Assembly (NCBI GenBank): GCA_951394045.1
Contig: OX595994.1
Span: 62,001 to 126,000, forward strand
Source of the DNA: Nitzschia sp. DOCU1
Lineage: Eukaryota > Bacillariophyta > Bacillariophyceae > Bacillariales > Bacillariaceae
DNA: 64,000 nt
Direction of reading: 5' to 3'
Within the stretch, counting starts at the first letter, position 1, and the number at the start of each line of letters is the position of its first letter. The position numbers and the translations under genes are program-made. Positions 1-9,872 of the stretch are shown here, in pieces. The notes under the pieces are model-generated. The model did no database searches. It worked only from the letters and a program-made list of their open reading frames with translations, and had not been told where the DNA came from.

Positions 1-1
1 C

Positions 2-388
2 GCCGATTCTGACGACGAAGATGTCTATGTGGAGGGAAATGACGATGACGATGACGACGACGACGACGAAAGCGACCATTCGGATAGTTCTAGTGCCATT
101 CGACGTGCCGCCGCTAGTCGAATAGTACAGGCGCAGGAACTGGGCTCTCTTTTAACCAACTCAAATAAGAAAGACGCCGCTGGCGCGCCCCAGACTAAAA
201 GCGTTGACGGAGAAATCCAGCGGCGATTGTCATTTGAAATTGTGGATTCGTCCGACGACGAGACCTATGAAGAAAAGAAGGATGAGAAAGAAACACTGGA
301 AGCCAAACAACGAGCTGAAGAAATCAACATGGAACGTCTGCGAAGATTGTCAATTGCTGGCTACGCCGACTCCATGGCCTCCTTTTAA
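2..388 (+). CDS. C-terminal part of an acidic low-complexity protein (partial)
   Basis: The reading frame is open from the first bases of the window, so the gene begins upstream; 128 codons and a TAA stop are visible. The protein starts with an Asp run encoded by GAC/GAT repeats (about bases 38-70), followed by Glu/Ser-rich and Lys/Glu-rich charged segments, and ends in ADSMASF. There is no membrane segment or catalytic motif. Charged tails of this kind are common in nuclear or chromatin-associated proteins, but nothing here fixes a function. Its being a real gene end rests on the long open frame and codon-like composition. Confidence 0.5.
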   Translation, partial: ADSDDEDVYVEGNDDDDDDDDDESDHSDSSSAIRRAAASRIVQAQELGSLLTNSNKKDAAGAPQTKSVDGEIQRRLSFEIVDSSDDETYEEKKDEKETLEAKQRAEEINMERLRRLSIAGYADSMASF

Positions 389-657
389 CACGAGAGTCCC
401 ATCCCAGTGTCTACTACAAAGATAATTATTCTCAAGGGCCCCAGGCATTTGATATAATCACGTCGTTTATCTACTATAAGCATTGAATTTGTTAACTTGC
501 ACCAGAGGATGAAGTATTTCAGTGTTGATCAGTTGACTTAAAGTATACTGTAGCTATAGGTTCCAGAAACCAAGCAGGCTGCATAGCCTCCGGAACACCT
601 CGAAGGATGAGAAACGATGTTTCTCTCTCATGGGTAGAACGAGCAGTATTGACATAT

Positions 658-1140
658 CTATTGGAGATTCGGCGTTCCGTCAATCAAGTCGTCTTCGAAT
701 TCTTCTGAAGCCCAATCACTTTCTTCAGAACCTCTACTGTCTTCTGATGTTGCCACTGCGTTCAAGTCGAGAGACTCGTCATTTGATGAGAATTCATCTT
801 CGTTTGGCTCCTCCCCATCAACGTCGCTTGGGGCGGGTGGTGCCCCAATGGCCGGCGACCCCACGAGGTTCTCTGCAAGCTGGAAGGTAACACTCTCGGC
901 TAGCTGGAAGCTGAGACTCGAGGTATCCGGAAGGAATTGCCGCGGCACTAACTGCCAATTGTATATTTTGATGTTCGACTTCTGCCTCTGATTGATTGCG
1001 AAGATTATTAAAATAGTGACAAAGCTTGTAAAAGACCACAAGAAACCGGCGCAAGTTCTAGAGACGACGACCTGCTTGGCAGATGGGGATGCTGGTCTTT
1101 GTCCTGGGGATTGAGAGTGAAAAGTCGGCAAGATGCTCAT
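658..1140 (-). CDS. Small single-helix protein with acidic C-terminus, hypothetical
   Basis: An ATG-started frame of 160 aa. A proline/serine-rich N-terminus of about 25 residues is followed by one hydrophobic stretch (GFLWSFTSFVTILIIFAIN, about residues 32-50) and then a soluble, strongly acidic tail rich in Glu, Asp and Ser (DGEEPNEDEF, SEESDWASEEFEDD). A short internal duplication gives SFQLAES and TFQLAEN next to each other. The layout suggests a one-pass membrane protein with an acidic face, orientation unknown. It is divergent from the Tic22-like gene, with about 540 bp between start codons. The frame runs open 237 bp upstream of the ATG without another ATG. I do not recognise a family. 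Confidence 0.4.
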   Translation of the reverse strand: MSILPTFHSQSPGQRPASPSAKQVVVSRTCAGFLWSFTSFVTILIIFAINQRQKSNIKIYNWQLVPRQFLPDTSSLSFQLAESVTFQLAENLVGSPAIGAPPAPSDVDGEEPNEDEFSSNDESLDLNAVATSEDSRGSEESDWASEEFEDDLIDGTPNLQ

Positions 1141-1681
1141 GATGATAGTTGTTGTATGGCGTAGCTGAAATAAAATTTGTGAATGGTGTTGTTGTTGTTG
1201 TTCTGCATGTAATCTACCGGTAGGAGAGGAAGTGAGATGCCGAGCGGTTGGAATGAGAAGTTTTGCGTTTCCGATGACGGTGTTGCCCACGGTTTGGGAG
1301 TATCGGTTAGGGAGTGCAGTAGTACCGGCAATGACAACGTTCAATTCTTGTGGGCTTATTCCAAATGTCGGTTGCAACTCATTTCTATTGTCTGGTTGTT
1401 AAATATCGAAACGACGTTGTATTCCCATGATTTATAAATCAGTACTTTGCTAGTTTTTTAGCTACTGTCTGTTAGTTGGAGTCCCCGTTAAAACACTCCA
1501 ACAGTTCGTTTCGCCGCAGACATGAGTGGCCCGCTAGCGCGCCCCGCCCAGCGCGTTCGGTGACGTTCCACGTGGTGGGGGGAGAAGTCGCGATCTTTTT
1601 TCGGTATCCTTTTCGAAGACACCTCAACTTCGTCTCCATCGTTTCCATTGACAACTCCTACGATACATTTTGAATGCCAAC
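1141..1681. promoter_or_regulatory. Divergent intergenic/promoter region with G-box
   Basis: 541 bp between two divergent start codons. It holds a CAA/GTT microsatellite-like run near 1190-1203, a perfect CTACCGGTAG palindrome at 1214-1223 (see findings), and a G-box palindrome CCACGTGG at 1568-1575, 107 bp upstream of the Tic22-like ATG. G-boxes are bound by bZIP/bHLH factors and are frequent in light-responsive promoters; binding here is inference. Confidence 0.4.
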
Positions 1682-2728
1682 ATGAAGCTCTCTTCTTTTT
1701 TCTTCCGGCATTATTGTCTGTCAATATTGCTAGTCTCGGCTCCCGTTTTAAGAGTGGTAAACTGCTGGCAGGTAGTATCTAAAAGCTCTGAGCTGAAACC
1801 AGCATCCAAGGAACAATGGCGGCAATCCGTCGTCCCATCAACGCAACGAAGACCGATGACAACATCAACCCTGAGAGCGTTGAAGTCAAACTGTGATGGT
1901 TCTACCAGTGAAATTGAACAGAGTCGACGACAAATGTTGCTAAGGAGTGCCATGGCTGTCTCGTCGTTGGCTTCCTGCATCGTTATTTCTGCAACCGTTA
2001 CTCCTGCGATGGCAGCCTCCGACAATGATGCGTCCGCCATTCTTTTGAGATTAAGATCCATCCCAACCTTTTCCCTTGTCGATCCGAATGGCGTTCCGTT
2101 CATGATTTTTGATGGGCAAGCCAGCGCCACGGGCTATTTCTTTCTTAGCTTCGACGTTGCTGCCCAAGCCTTACGCGATGCCCGTCAAAAAGACAAGAAT
2201 GCAGGAGCGACCGAGGTTTGGGCCAATGCCAAGATTATAGTGGTACCCCTGGCCGTTGCCTTACAGCTAGCGTTGCGAAAATCTCAGCGAGAGGCGGTTA
2301 ATAATGGGATCAAGTTTAATACCTTCAATGACATTGTGCCTTCCCAGGAAGGTGTGGACGACGCCAAGGCTTTGGAAGGAACCTTTTCTACGGGCAAATG
2401 GGAACAAAAGGGGCGTGCCCCCCTGTTTTATTTCGAAGGGTTGACATTGAGTGATGGACGAGAGCCTCGTTATTTCAATCAACGAGATTTGCTAGCAGAA
2501 TGGGAACGACAACATCCCGGCACGGCGCCACCAAAAGTTCGAGTTACGGAACTCGTTGAAGTCTTTCGGGCCGCATCCAAGAATGAATTTAGGGATGTGG
2601 CCAATCTAGCCATCATGCCCGTGGCGGAAAGCAATCAAGTAGCTAGTCAGCTACTAAAGGCGGCAGAAAGTCCGCTGCCAAAGTATGATTTCAACAAGGT
2701 CTTTTTGGTAGGCTCGGCGCAAGGATAA
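1682..2728 (+). CDS. Tic22-like plastid protein with lumen-type presequence
   Basis: 348 aa, intronless, starting at the ATG at 1682. The N-terminus has three parts: an ER signal (MKLSSFFFRHYCLSILLVS...) with a Trp just after the likely cleavage site (NC|W), a Ser/Thr/Arg-rich transit segment, then a second signal with twin arginines (SRRQMLLRSAMAVSS) ending in TPAMA-AS. That is the pattern of a thylakoid-lumen, Tat-type presequence in an alga with secondary plastids. The mature part has Tic22-family features: IPTFSLVDPNGVPFM, then YFFLSFDVAAQALRDA, then AKIIVVPLAVALQLAL. Tic22 proteins act in protein import at the plastid envelope in plants, and cyanobacterial homologues are periplasmic/lumenal. 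A lumenal site here is inferred from the presequence. A G-box lies 107 bp upstream. Confidence 0.75.
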   Translation: MKLSSFFFRHYCLSILLVSAPVLRVVNCWQVVSKSSELKPASKEQWRQSVVPSTQRRPMTTSTLRALKSNCDGSTSEIEQSRRQMLLRSAMAVSSLASCIVISATVTPAMAASDNDASAILLRLRSIPTFSLVDPNGVPFMIFDGQASATGYFFLSFDVAAQALRDARQKDKNAGATEVWANAKIIVVPLAVALQLALRKSQREAVNNGIKFNTFNDIVPSQEGVDDAKALEGTFSTGKWEQKGRAPLFYFEGLTLSDGREPRYFNQRDLLAEWERQHPGTAPPKVRVTELVEVFRAASKNEFRDVANLAIMPVAESNQVASQLLKAAESPLPKYDFNKVFLVGSAQG

Positions 2729-2909
2729 GGAAAAAATTACGACTATGGGCTACTCTTCGGTGCTTTAACAAATAGCAGTACTAATAATAATAGAACGTGT
2801 GTTTACAAAATTAGTTAGAGCGTTAACCACCAATTGTCGGAAACCACAATGCCTCCCGAGTACAAGCTAGCTGTGCTTGCGGTGCCCGGCTTGGGGAACT
2901 CGGTGCGAA

Positions 2910-5348
2910 CTACGGCCTGGCCGCCCCCGGATTCGGGTTGGACTTCTTCTTTCTCCTTGCTTCGTCGCTATTGACATGGATTTTCTTCTTCGTAATCTGT
3001 TTCGTCTTGGACGGTCGCTCGATTGGTATTGTCAAAACGTCGGACCGCGTGTCGGCTGACGTCAAACTAGAGGGCGCCCCCACACTATGGCCACAATTTG
3101 TCACAATGTCCGGTGTAGGCAAAGAAGGCAATGAGCTTGTTGTTTCGGTTGTTCTTGGAAGATCAATAGGTCCTGATGACGACGATACGTCATGATGAAA
3201 CGAACTTGGGTCGGAAGATGAGTTCAGGTCTTGAGTTAGGGTAGCAGTCGTTGTCAACGGCCGGTGTTTTCCGTGAATCTGAGAGCTGCTACCACTAACG
3301 TAAGATAACATATCCTCATGTTCCACGCCACCCTTTAACAATGAATCCTCGTCATTGGTATAGCGCCCTCGAGACTTTTCAAAGACTTGAAGAAAGAGCT
3401 GCGGAGATGCCGCTTCTCCTTCGGGAGACCCCGCTTTGTATTTCCATCCAACCTGGAGTACGTTGGAAATGCCTTCTTCCGTCAAGGCCGCACCCCACAC
3501 GTTTAACTTTGCTCGTCGGCTTTGATAGTAGCTTGAAACTCGATAGAGCGTCCCGACCACGAGTAGGGTTATTACAAACATTGACAAGCCGACCCACTCG
3601 CGCACTCCAAACGAAGGCTCGAGGGGTTGATGGTAAGACCATGAGCCTTTTCGATAATCCAATACATACGTAGCTTGGCCTCGCCCAGATTCCCCCAAGG
3701 TAGCAACTCCCAGCAAGCTCAATTGTTCCTGCAGGTCTTCATCGTATTCAAAACTTGAAGTAGGAGATGAAGCGTTGTCCTGACCGTCCTGCTGGTTTTC
3801 CTCCAGTGCCAGGTGGACAGCTCCGTCCAAGAGATCAATCATGACACCATTCGAAATAGTTTGATTCACTTTCGATTGGCATATGTAAGTTATGTTGCCA
3901 ATGTGATTTCGATGAAAAATGGGAGTTGGACGATCGTCACTGCCGGGCGAGGGTCTAAAGTAAGCCGCAAAATGCACTTTTGTATCGTACCAATAAATCG
4001 TGGACGGTGAAGAAGCGGACGAGGAAGTGTGGGGCGTTGATTCTTCCAGAGAAGTAAAGGCATGTAGCAAATCAATGGGGGCTCGATCGGGCTTGTCGTC
4101 ACTCTCGTCCTCCGCACGACGCCGCGCACCATGAGCAGGCACAATGGACCACAGCCCACGATGCGTCGTTGCGTCCTGATGGTTGTTTGCAGCCCAATCA
4201 TGGCCCAATATTCGTTGTCGTCGCTCCTCCCATGGGGCTTTTGATACCACACCAAAGTAAAATGCAAAAAAGGGCGTCAACGTATCAATTACATCTGTAA
4301 CCACTCGAGAGACGACATCATTCAATGGGTCAAAATCTGTAGGACGCCGCCCCATTGCCACACTTAGTTGAACTGTAATCACATTGAGAGGAAGATTGGA
4401 AGAGACTGCACCGTCCTGTGTATTCAAGTCACCGTTGCTATCTTCAATCTCATCTTGGGGCCTTGTTTCCTGAACTGGCGGCAAAGTTTGTCCAGAGGAC
4501 GCAGTTTCATTTACAAAGCCGGCAATAATATCATCATCGGCAGTATCAACTATGGTAGGTGCGCTTCCCTCGGCTGCACCTTCATCGTCGTCATCATCAT
4601 CATCCTCGTCTGGTGTTGGAGGAGCCACTGGAGTACTCGGCGGAAAGTCTGGGAACCATGGAGATGACACATCACCGGTTTGACAATACGGCGGTGGGTT
4701 TTCCCAGCCCAGGTAGCGAGTACAATCATATTCTATAAATACGTCATCATCATCATCGTAATTGCCAGGACGTTGAGGATCCTCTGAACGCACTTGATAG
4801 GTGTCAAAGTCGACTACGTTCTCGTTGCTTTCATCGTCCTCTGAATCATCATCCTCGCCGTTACCCCCATCCCCACTCCTAACTCCAACCCCACCATTCG
4901 TACGGGTTGCTAGTCCTCCATTCGTCTCTATGAATACAAGGACGCTGTTTTGATAGACAAAGACCCCGGATAACCCCCCATTTTCAGTGTAGTAATCGGT
5001 GGGCGGGGGCGAAGAACTTTGAGTTGATCGGGAAGCTTTCTCTTCAAACTTTGCGAGTTCTTCGAATTTTTCGGAGAGTCGTTGTTGTTGTTGGTGAGGG
5101 CGCTCTCTGTGACTTTTTGGATAATGCTCTTCGTTTGCACTTCCTTCAAAGACATACAGCGGCGAAAGATCTCGACCCCGATCTGGGGCAGAAGATTCCT
5201 CTGATCCTGATAATAATGGCGGCGCCCCATCATCTTCTGCACTGGCACTGGCTACAAGCACAGTACTTGTGGCCCAGCCTAAAACCGTCCACAAGGCTGC
5301 CAAAGCCCCGATTCCAAGGCGTTTGTGTCTCTGTAAGAAGACTGCCAT
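2910..5348 (-). CDS. Type I membrane protein with acidic extracytoplasmic region
   Basis: 812 aa in one open frame with an ATG start. An N-terminal signal peptide (GIGALAALWTVLGWATSTV, residues 12-30) leads into a low-complexity, Asp/Glu/Pro-rich region with several Asp runs (about residues 150-290). A better-ordered domain follows (about 310-600; contains LPLNVITVQLSVAMGRRP, then TLTPFFAFYFGVV). One transmembrane helix (WVGLSMFVITLLVVGTLY) is near residue 615, directly followed by a basic stop-transfer and the juxtamembrane motif WGAALTEEGISNVLQVGW. The cytosolic tail is about 180 aa, Ser/Thr-rich with a lysine-rich end. Related architectures with a WG...EEG...GW motif after the helix recur in diatoms; I know no assigned function. 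Its start is 786 bp upstream of the next minus-strand gene's stop. Confidence 0.75.
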   Translation of the reverse strand: MAVFLQRHKRLGIGALAALWTVLGWATSTVLVASASAEDDGAPPLLSGSEESSAPDRGRDLSPLYVFEGSANEEHYPKSHRERPHQQQQRLSEKFEELAKFEEKASRSTQSSSPPPTDYYTENGGLSGVFVYQNSVLVFIETNGGLATRTNGGVGVRSGDGGNGEDDDSEDDESNENVVDFDTYQVRSEDPQRPGNYDDDDDVFIEYDCTRYLGWENPPPYCQTGDVSSPWFPDFPPSTPVAPPTPDEDDDDDDDEGAAEGSAPTIVDTADDDIIAGFVNETASSGQTLPPVQETRPQDEIEDSNGDLNTQDGAVSSNLPLNVITVQLSVAMGRRPTDFDPLNDVVSRVVTDVIDTLTPFFAFYFGVVSKAPWEERRQRILGHDWAANNHQDATTHRGLWSIVPAHGARRRAEDESDDKPDRAPIDLLHAFTSLEESTPHTSSSASSPSTIYWYDTKVHFAAYFRPSPGSDDRPTPIFHRNHIGNITYICQSKVNQTISNGVMIDLLDGAVHLALEENQQDGQDNASSPTSSFEYDEDLQEQLSLLGVATLGESGRGQATYVLDYRKGSWSYHQPLEPSFGVREWVGLSMFVITLLVVGTLYRVSSYYQSRRAKLNVWGAALTEEGISNVLQVGWKYKAGSPEGEAASPQLFLQVFEKSRGRYTNDEDSLLKGGVEHEDMLSYVSGSSSQIHGKHRPLTTTATLTQDLNSSSDPSSFHHDVSSSSGPIDLPRTTETTSSLPSLPTPDIVTNCGHSVGAPSSLTSADTRSDVLTIPIERPSKTKQITKKKIHVNSDEARRKKKSNPNPGAARP

Positions 5349-6134
5349 TTGCGTTGTTCTGCCTTTTAAAAAAAGTCGATTATTCGATCCACTTTTTTGC
5401 TACTCTACTCGACTCTACTCGAGGTACTTTGGACAGATGGAAATAGGCTGAGTCCAAGCAGTTGCCATGAACGTGTTATTGTTATTTCGACGTGTTGATG
5501 ATGATAGGAGTAGACGCAAGAAGGCTCTTCGCTTGAGAATCCTTTGGTACGGGAGCGTCATGGTCGAAGTTCCCAGCTACCAGAGTACCGCTCAAGCTAC
5601 TAGAGGGGGACCCAGTTATCATCGCTCTCGTGTGGAAACATACTCCTCTCTATGTACACGAGACACATTCCATTGTTAATGGAGCGACATGGCGAAATTT
5701 AGCACGATTGAGGATGCCCTGCCATTTCATTGGTCCACAAACGTCACAGTCTGGATTCGTTCGACTTCATCGAACAAATCGACCACGAAGGGTCATTTTT
5801 GGTGTTGCAGGATCATATTCCAAGAAAGATTTCCCCATCCATTAGCACCACTACATGCATCCATTTCCCTTTTGATAGCCCCGTTGCCACGGATCCTTGA
5901 AATGTAAACCGAAGACAGCTGAAGTAAGTCGTGGTACTTTTGCTGCAGTCATCGTCAACGGAAAGCAACGTGTGCTCTTGCTTGTCCCTGGGTCTACGTA
6001 CGTCGCGGCTGTCCAGCAGCAGTCCGCTTTTCGTTCTACGCTCACATGCTTTCAAATCGTTTTCTCTATTTGGCATTCTACTATTTCTATATACATGCAG
6101 GGACTCCTTCTATTCCCTGGCGACCAGCGACACT
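5349..6134. other. Intergenic region, no supported gene
   Basis: 786 bp upstream of the large type I membrane protein and downstream of the frameshifted secreted-protein gene. It begins with CTACTC/CTCGAC near-repeats (about 5400-5425). Only short frames without recognisable content are present. It should contain the promoter of the 5348 gene and the 3' UTR of the 6135 gene, but I see no clear element. Confidence 0.4.
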
Positions 6135-7318
6135 CTACAGCATGGCAGCAAACGCGGCAATGCCGGCCAACGACATGGCGGCACCCATGGAGGTGGAACC
6201 GGCACCAGACGATTCTGTTCGGGCCGCGGCTTGGTTGACTTCAAAAGTCAAGTCAAACTCGGCAGCACCGGCTCCGTCTTGTTGCAAGGCACGGCCCTCG
6301 TCACCAGCACGGAGTTGACGACGAGTCTCTCCAGTCTTGTTGTCTCCAAATTGCATCGAAGCAACGCCCTGTCCAGTGACTGCACCGGGATTGGCATAGA
6401 ACTGAGCAAACAAGATGGTGGAGAATCGGCAGACCAAACTTCCTTCGCAGTCAGTATAAGAATAACTGGTCAACAAGTTTCCGGCTTCGCGGTTTCCTTG
6501 AATGGCAAGTTGGTTGATGGTGGTTCCCTTGGTAAAGGTGAAGTCATCGACGGATCGCATAAAGATACCATCCGTTTGGGCTTCGTCTTCGGGAGTCACG
6601 CAAATGTGGATGATTTCACCTTGGTTTCGGGGTCGGTCCTTCTCTGCCTGAGAGATAGCATCGGTACTGTCGGCAGTGCACTCGTATCCACGAACCTGTA
6701 GGCTTGGTTGGCAGTACGGACGAGACGGTCCTTGGCTTCCACGCCAATGGCGCCAATCGCGAATCCGTCCGTCAAGTCCACAGTGAGTGTCACAAGAGTC
6801 TCGAGAAAGTTGACTTCGACTGGTGTAGTAACAGTCGCAGTGGTGGTCCACAAGGATACACGAATGCAGAAACGGATTTCGGCAATCATTTGGTTGTCAA
6901 TTGTTTGTTCACTGTAGATACCGTTGGAAGAGACAGTTTGGGGGTCAAAGGCGGCATTGATAGTGGCTGCGCGCCCAGTAAATGCCCCGCTGTCGAGTTG
7001 AGTACCGCCGGCGCCAAAGGTGCTGGCAGCTTCGAGGTCCGCACTCTCGACAAGAGCCACAGATTGCCAAACGTCGCTACCGTCGAGCGAAACACCACCC
7101 TCTTGACAGTCGGGGGCAGTCCACAAGGTGTACTTTACCATTCCCGTGTTGATGAAATCAGTGACAGGGAAAGTAAGGCTGAAAGTGTTCGAGTCGTAGG
7201 CAAACTCGGGCTGAGTAAGGTTCCACTTTTCGGCAAGTGTTGCCAAGTTGCGAGCGTTGTTAGCTTGAGCCGAAACGGCGGCCAAGATAGAGGCAGCAAA
7301 GAAAGCAGTGTACTTCAT
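6135..7318 (-). pseudogene. Secreted, possibly GPI-anchored protein, single frameshift
   Basis: Two overlapping frames read as one protein with a single break near 6697-6705. The first part (from ATG 7318) has a signal peptide (MKYTAFFAASILAAVSAQA) and a beta-rich extracellular region up to LVRTANQAY. The second continues with GYECTADSTDAI, then QGEIIHICVTPEDEAQTDG and GIFMRSVDDFTF, and ends in a short hydrophobic segment (MGAAMSLAGIAAFAAML) with no cytosolic tail, which suggests a GPI-anchor signal. The segment ICV.P...DGIFMR.VDSFT resembles a domain found repeatedly in secreted diatom proteins of unknown function. The reading phase changes by one base at ...GCC TAC AGG TTC GTG GAT...; a missing base next to AGGTT explains it. 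It could be a sequencing error, a real frameshift or a young pseudogene. An intron is unlikely because the only fitting GT-AG pair is 29 nt apart. Confidence 0.65.
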
Positions 7319-8367
7319 TGTTGTTGATTTTGAGTAATTGTTTTGTTTGTTGTTTGGTTTTGATTGCAGCCTGGCTTAAATTGTGGGAATGCGCTTCATC
7401 CAATCTCGAGTTTGTTGATGATCATGAGAGTTTGCAATTTCTTTGGTCATATTCGGTGATTCTTTTACAGTGGAGAATCGCTCCTGTGACATTTACAATA
7501 GCCCAACGGCTTGACGCTTCGCCGAGAATTGTACATAAACTCCGAAATGACGCCTCAAATGGTTTCTACACGCTGCTGGCGCGATCGGATGCTGGCTGTT
7601 ATTTGGTGACGTAAGTCACACTATTACAGCGGAAATGTTTGCCAATGACCGGTAGTTATGCCGATACTCCTCGAATCAATCATCGTAAGAGCAGCAGCTG
7701 GGTTGTCGTCAAGCTACCCGTTATCGGTAGCTCAGCAGCTAACTTCTATTAGCTCTCTCTAGGAACGTGTTAGCATGTGCATTCAACTAGTATTCTTAAA
7801 CTCCCAGCAAACAACCAAGACGGACCGCTATCCACCACACTGTACTACTAGCCCAAACTAGCTAACTTTTACTACTAATATCTCCCCTCTCTCTCTCTCT
7901 TTCTCTCTCTCTCTCTAGGGACATGATATCATGTTCATTCAACCACTAGTATTCTTGATTTCCCAGCAAACCAAGACGGATCGCCATCCGCCACACTGTA
8001 CGAGCCCAAACTACCGGTAGCTCAGCAGTAGCTAATCTGGGGTCTAAAGAGAGGGGGATATTTTTCAGGGAACCCCGACCCGACGCTTCCCCTTTCGGTG
8101 CTTGCGCCGAGCCCTTTTTCTCCTTCATACACATTTTTGACGGTTATGGTATTTAGATACACTTTGCGTTTCAAATAAGGTTACATAAGGCTAGGCTGGC
8201 GACGAAAGGTATTCGAATGGAAGCATCCGCGCCTGGCGGGCGAATGTTTCCTTTTGAATGTGTGATGGCCATATGGGGGCTCGAGAGTTTTCCCACCCAT
8301 ACATAGATGCATTCGATCTTTGGAAGAGCGGGAAAGACTCATTTTGAAATACAAAAGACATCCCAAC
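7319..8367. other. Intergenic region with a local duplication and CT microsatellite
   Basis: About 1 kb between divergent genes. It holds an imperfect direct duplication (7755-7866 and 7910-8034), a CT-rich microsatellite (about 7886-7917), a TGACGTAA element at about 7608-7615 and one CTACCGGTAG palindrome (8011-8020). No coding frame is convincing. Confidence 0.5.
7755..8034. repeat. Imperfect tandem duplication, two ~115-bp copies
   Basis: Both copies share CTAGTATTCTT, then CCCAGCAAA, CCAAGACGGA and CCACACTGTAC, followed by AGCCCAAACTA, in the same order, about 152 bp apart. The copies flank a CT microsatellite (7886-7917), which may have promoted the duplication. Confidence 0.6.
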
Positions 8368-9872
8368 ATGTGCACCATGCCGTCGTCGGCACGATTGTCG
8401 CGGATTACCTTGTTGGTTGTTTTGTTCTTTTGCAGCAGCGCAAGCAGTAGCAGCAGCAGCCACCATGATGTATCCGCAGTAACGAGACAACAGCACCTTC
8501 GTCGAGTACCCCCGTCCAGCAATGATGCTATTGAGCAGCAACAGCAGCAGCAACAAGATGATTCTCGGAAGTTGTTTCAAGAAGGTTCGATGCGACCGAA
8601 TATGGAACGATCGGTAAGATCATGGCTAGCCATCAGTATCGGGTGTTCTTTGTTCTAACTCTTGTCTCGTCTTAGGATCCATTTTCGTTCACCAATGGCT
8701 TGAACAGCACAAACCCGAGTGACTTCTTTCTGGGAGCTCCCGAATCCTCCACAAACACAACGACAGCAGCAACAACCGCAGACAGCACTACGGCTTCATC
8801 AACAGCGACGGCAGCGGCAAACAGCACTATAGCGGAAGCCAATCTCGAAGAAATCGTCGATCAAGCCACGGAGGGGGCCGAAGTTCAGGATTTCCCGACT
8901 GTCGATACCGACGGCTATGACTTTACCCATCCTGGCAATTACTATTCTTATGATGTCTTTGCAGGATACTCGCGAGGAACCATAGTGGAATCCGAAGAAG
9001 AGGAAGTTGCCGCCTTTAGCGAAGACGTGGCTCTGGCACAAGAAGAACAAGCGCAAGATGACACTCGAGAAGCTACTACTCCGCCTGAAGAAGATACTAC
9101 AGCCTACAGTGAAGACACGACTACCACGTCTCCACCCCCAGAAGAAGATACTACGGCCTACAGTGAAGACACGACTACCACGTCTCCACCCCCAGAAGAA
9201 GATACTACGGCTCCACCTCCAGAAGAGGATACTAAGGCCTATGGTGAAGATACTACTACTACGGCTCCACCTCCAGAAGAAGATACGGCAGATGAGTACG
9301 AATACGGTGGTGGGGGTGCAAGTACTAGTGGCGGAAAAGGAAGCAAGTCATCCAAGTCCAGCAAAGCATCCAAATCGAGTAAATCCAGCAAGAGCAGTGG
9401 TGCCGATTGTGTAGAAGCTGGTGGTGGCTTTGCATCCGCGTACAATTCTGCTAGCTCGGTTTTCAAGGGGCTTTCTAGGGGTAAAGAGTTGGATGGCGTT
9501 CCCTGCACCAAGAGCAGCAAGGGATCCAAAGCGAGCAAGTCGTCTTCGTCTACTTCATCATCAGGGTCATCGTCATCGGTAAGTAGCCAAGAGCAATGCA
9601 GACCGGATTAGATGTCGACTAGATTTACCACTCACACGTACACACAATTACTCCAGGGCAAAGGCAAGGGTAGCAAGTCCAGCAAGGCGAGTAGTGGCAG
9701 CAGCAGCTCAGGCAGCAACCCCTACGATGACATGTCGGATACTTATCCTTATCACGCCTACGATGCGACCGACGAACGAACGGGGGCTGGTTCCAAAAAG
9801 GGCGGGAGTCGAAAACGACGCCACTTGCTTCGGGACTCCACAGCTAGTACAACTGAGCAACGGCTGCGATGA
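8368..9872 (+). CDS. Silaffin-like secreted Lys/Ser-rich protein, three exons
   Basis: Exons 8368-8613, 8676-9578 and 9657-9872, joined at GTAAGA...TTAG (62 bp) and GTAAGT...CCAG (78 bp); the frame is kept and gives 454 aa. An N-terminal signal peptide (LSRITLLVVLFFCSSA) is followed by a poly-Gln tract and an RKL motif (DDSRKLFQEG) fitting the RXL processing site of diatom silica proteins. Next comes a Thr/Ala region, then acidic 18-residue repeats (EEDTTAYSEDTTTTSPPP), then a block of KSSK clusters (GSKSSKSSKASKSSKSSKSS) repeated near the C-terminus, and a final basic RKRRHLL. KSSK clusters like these are the silica-targeting, phosphorylated and polyamine-modified segments of silaffins. Function in silica formation is inferred from composition. 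It lies directly upstream of the A-D membrane-protein array, on the same strand. Confidence 0.7.
9087..9290 (+). repeat. 54-bp in-frame tandem repeats in the silaffin-like gene
   Basis: Units start at 9087, 9141 and 9195 with GAAGAAGATACTAC and encode EEDTTAYSEDTTTTSPPP. The first two are nearly identical at DNA level. Shortened and degenerate versions follow to about 9290. Confidence 0.75.

Noticed and set aside
3341..3673. Plus-strand frames opposite the 812-aa membrane protein
   Set aside because: They are shadows of the real minus-strand gene.
6690..6740. A 29-bp GT-AG intron repairing the secreted-protein frame
   Set aside because: It would restore the frame but is far shorter than any other intron here (62-116 bp) and would remove residues that fit the domain (GYECTAD).
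7886..7917. CT microsatellite as a CRISPR or other structured repeat
   Set aside because: Simple dinucleotide repeat without spacer pattern; no CRISPR array exists in the window.
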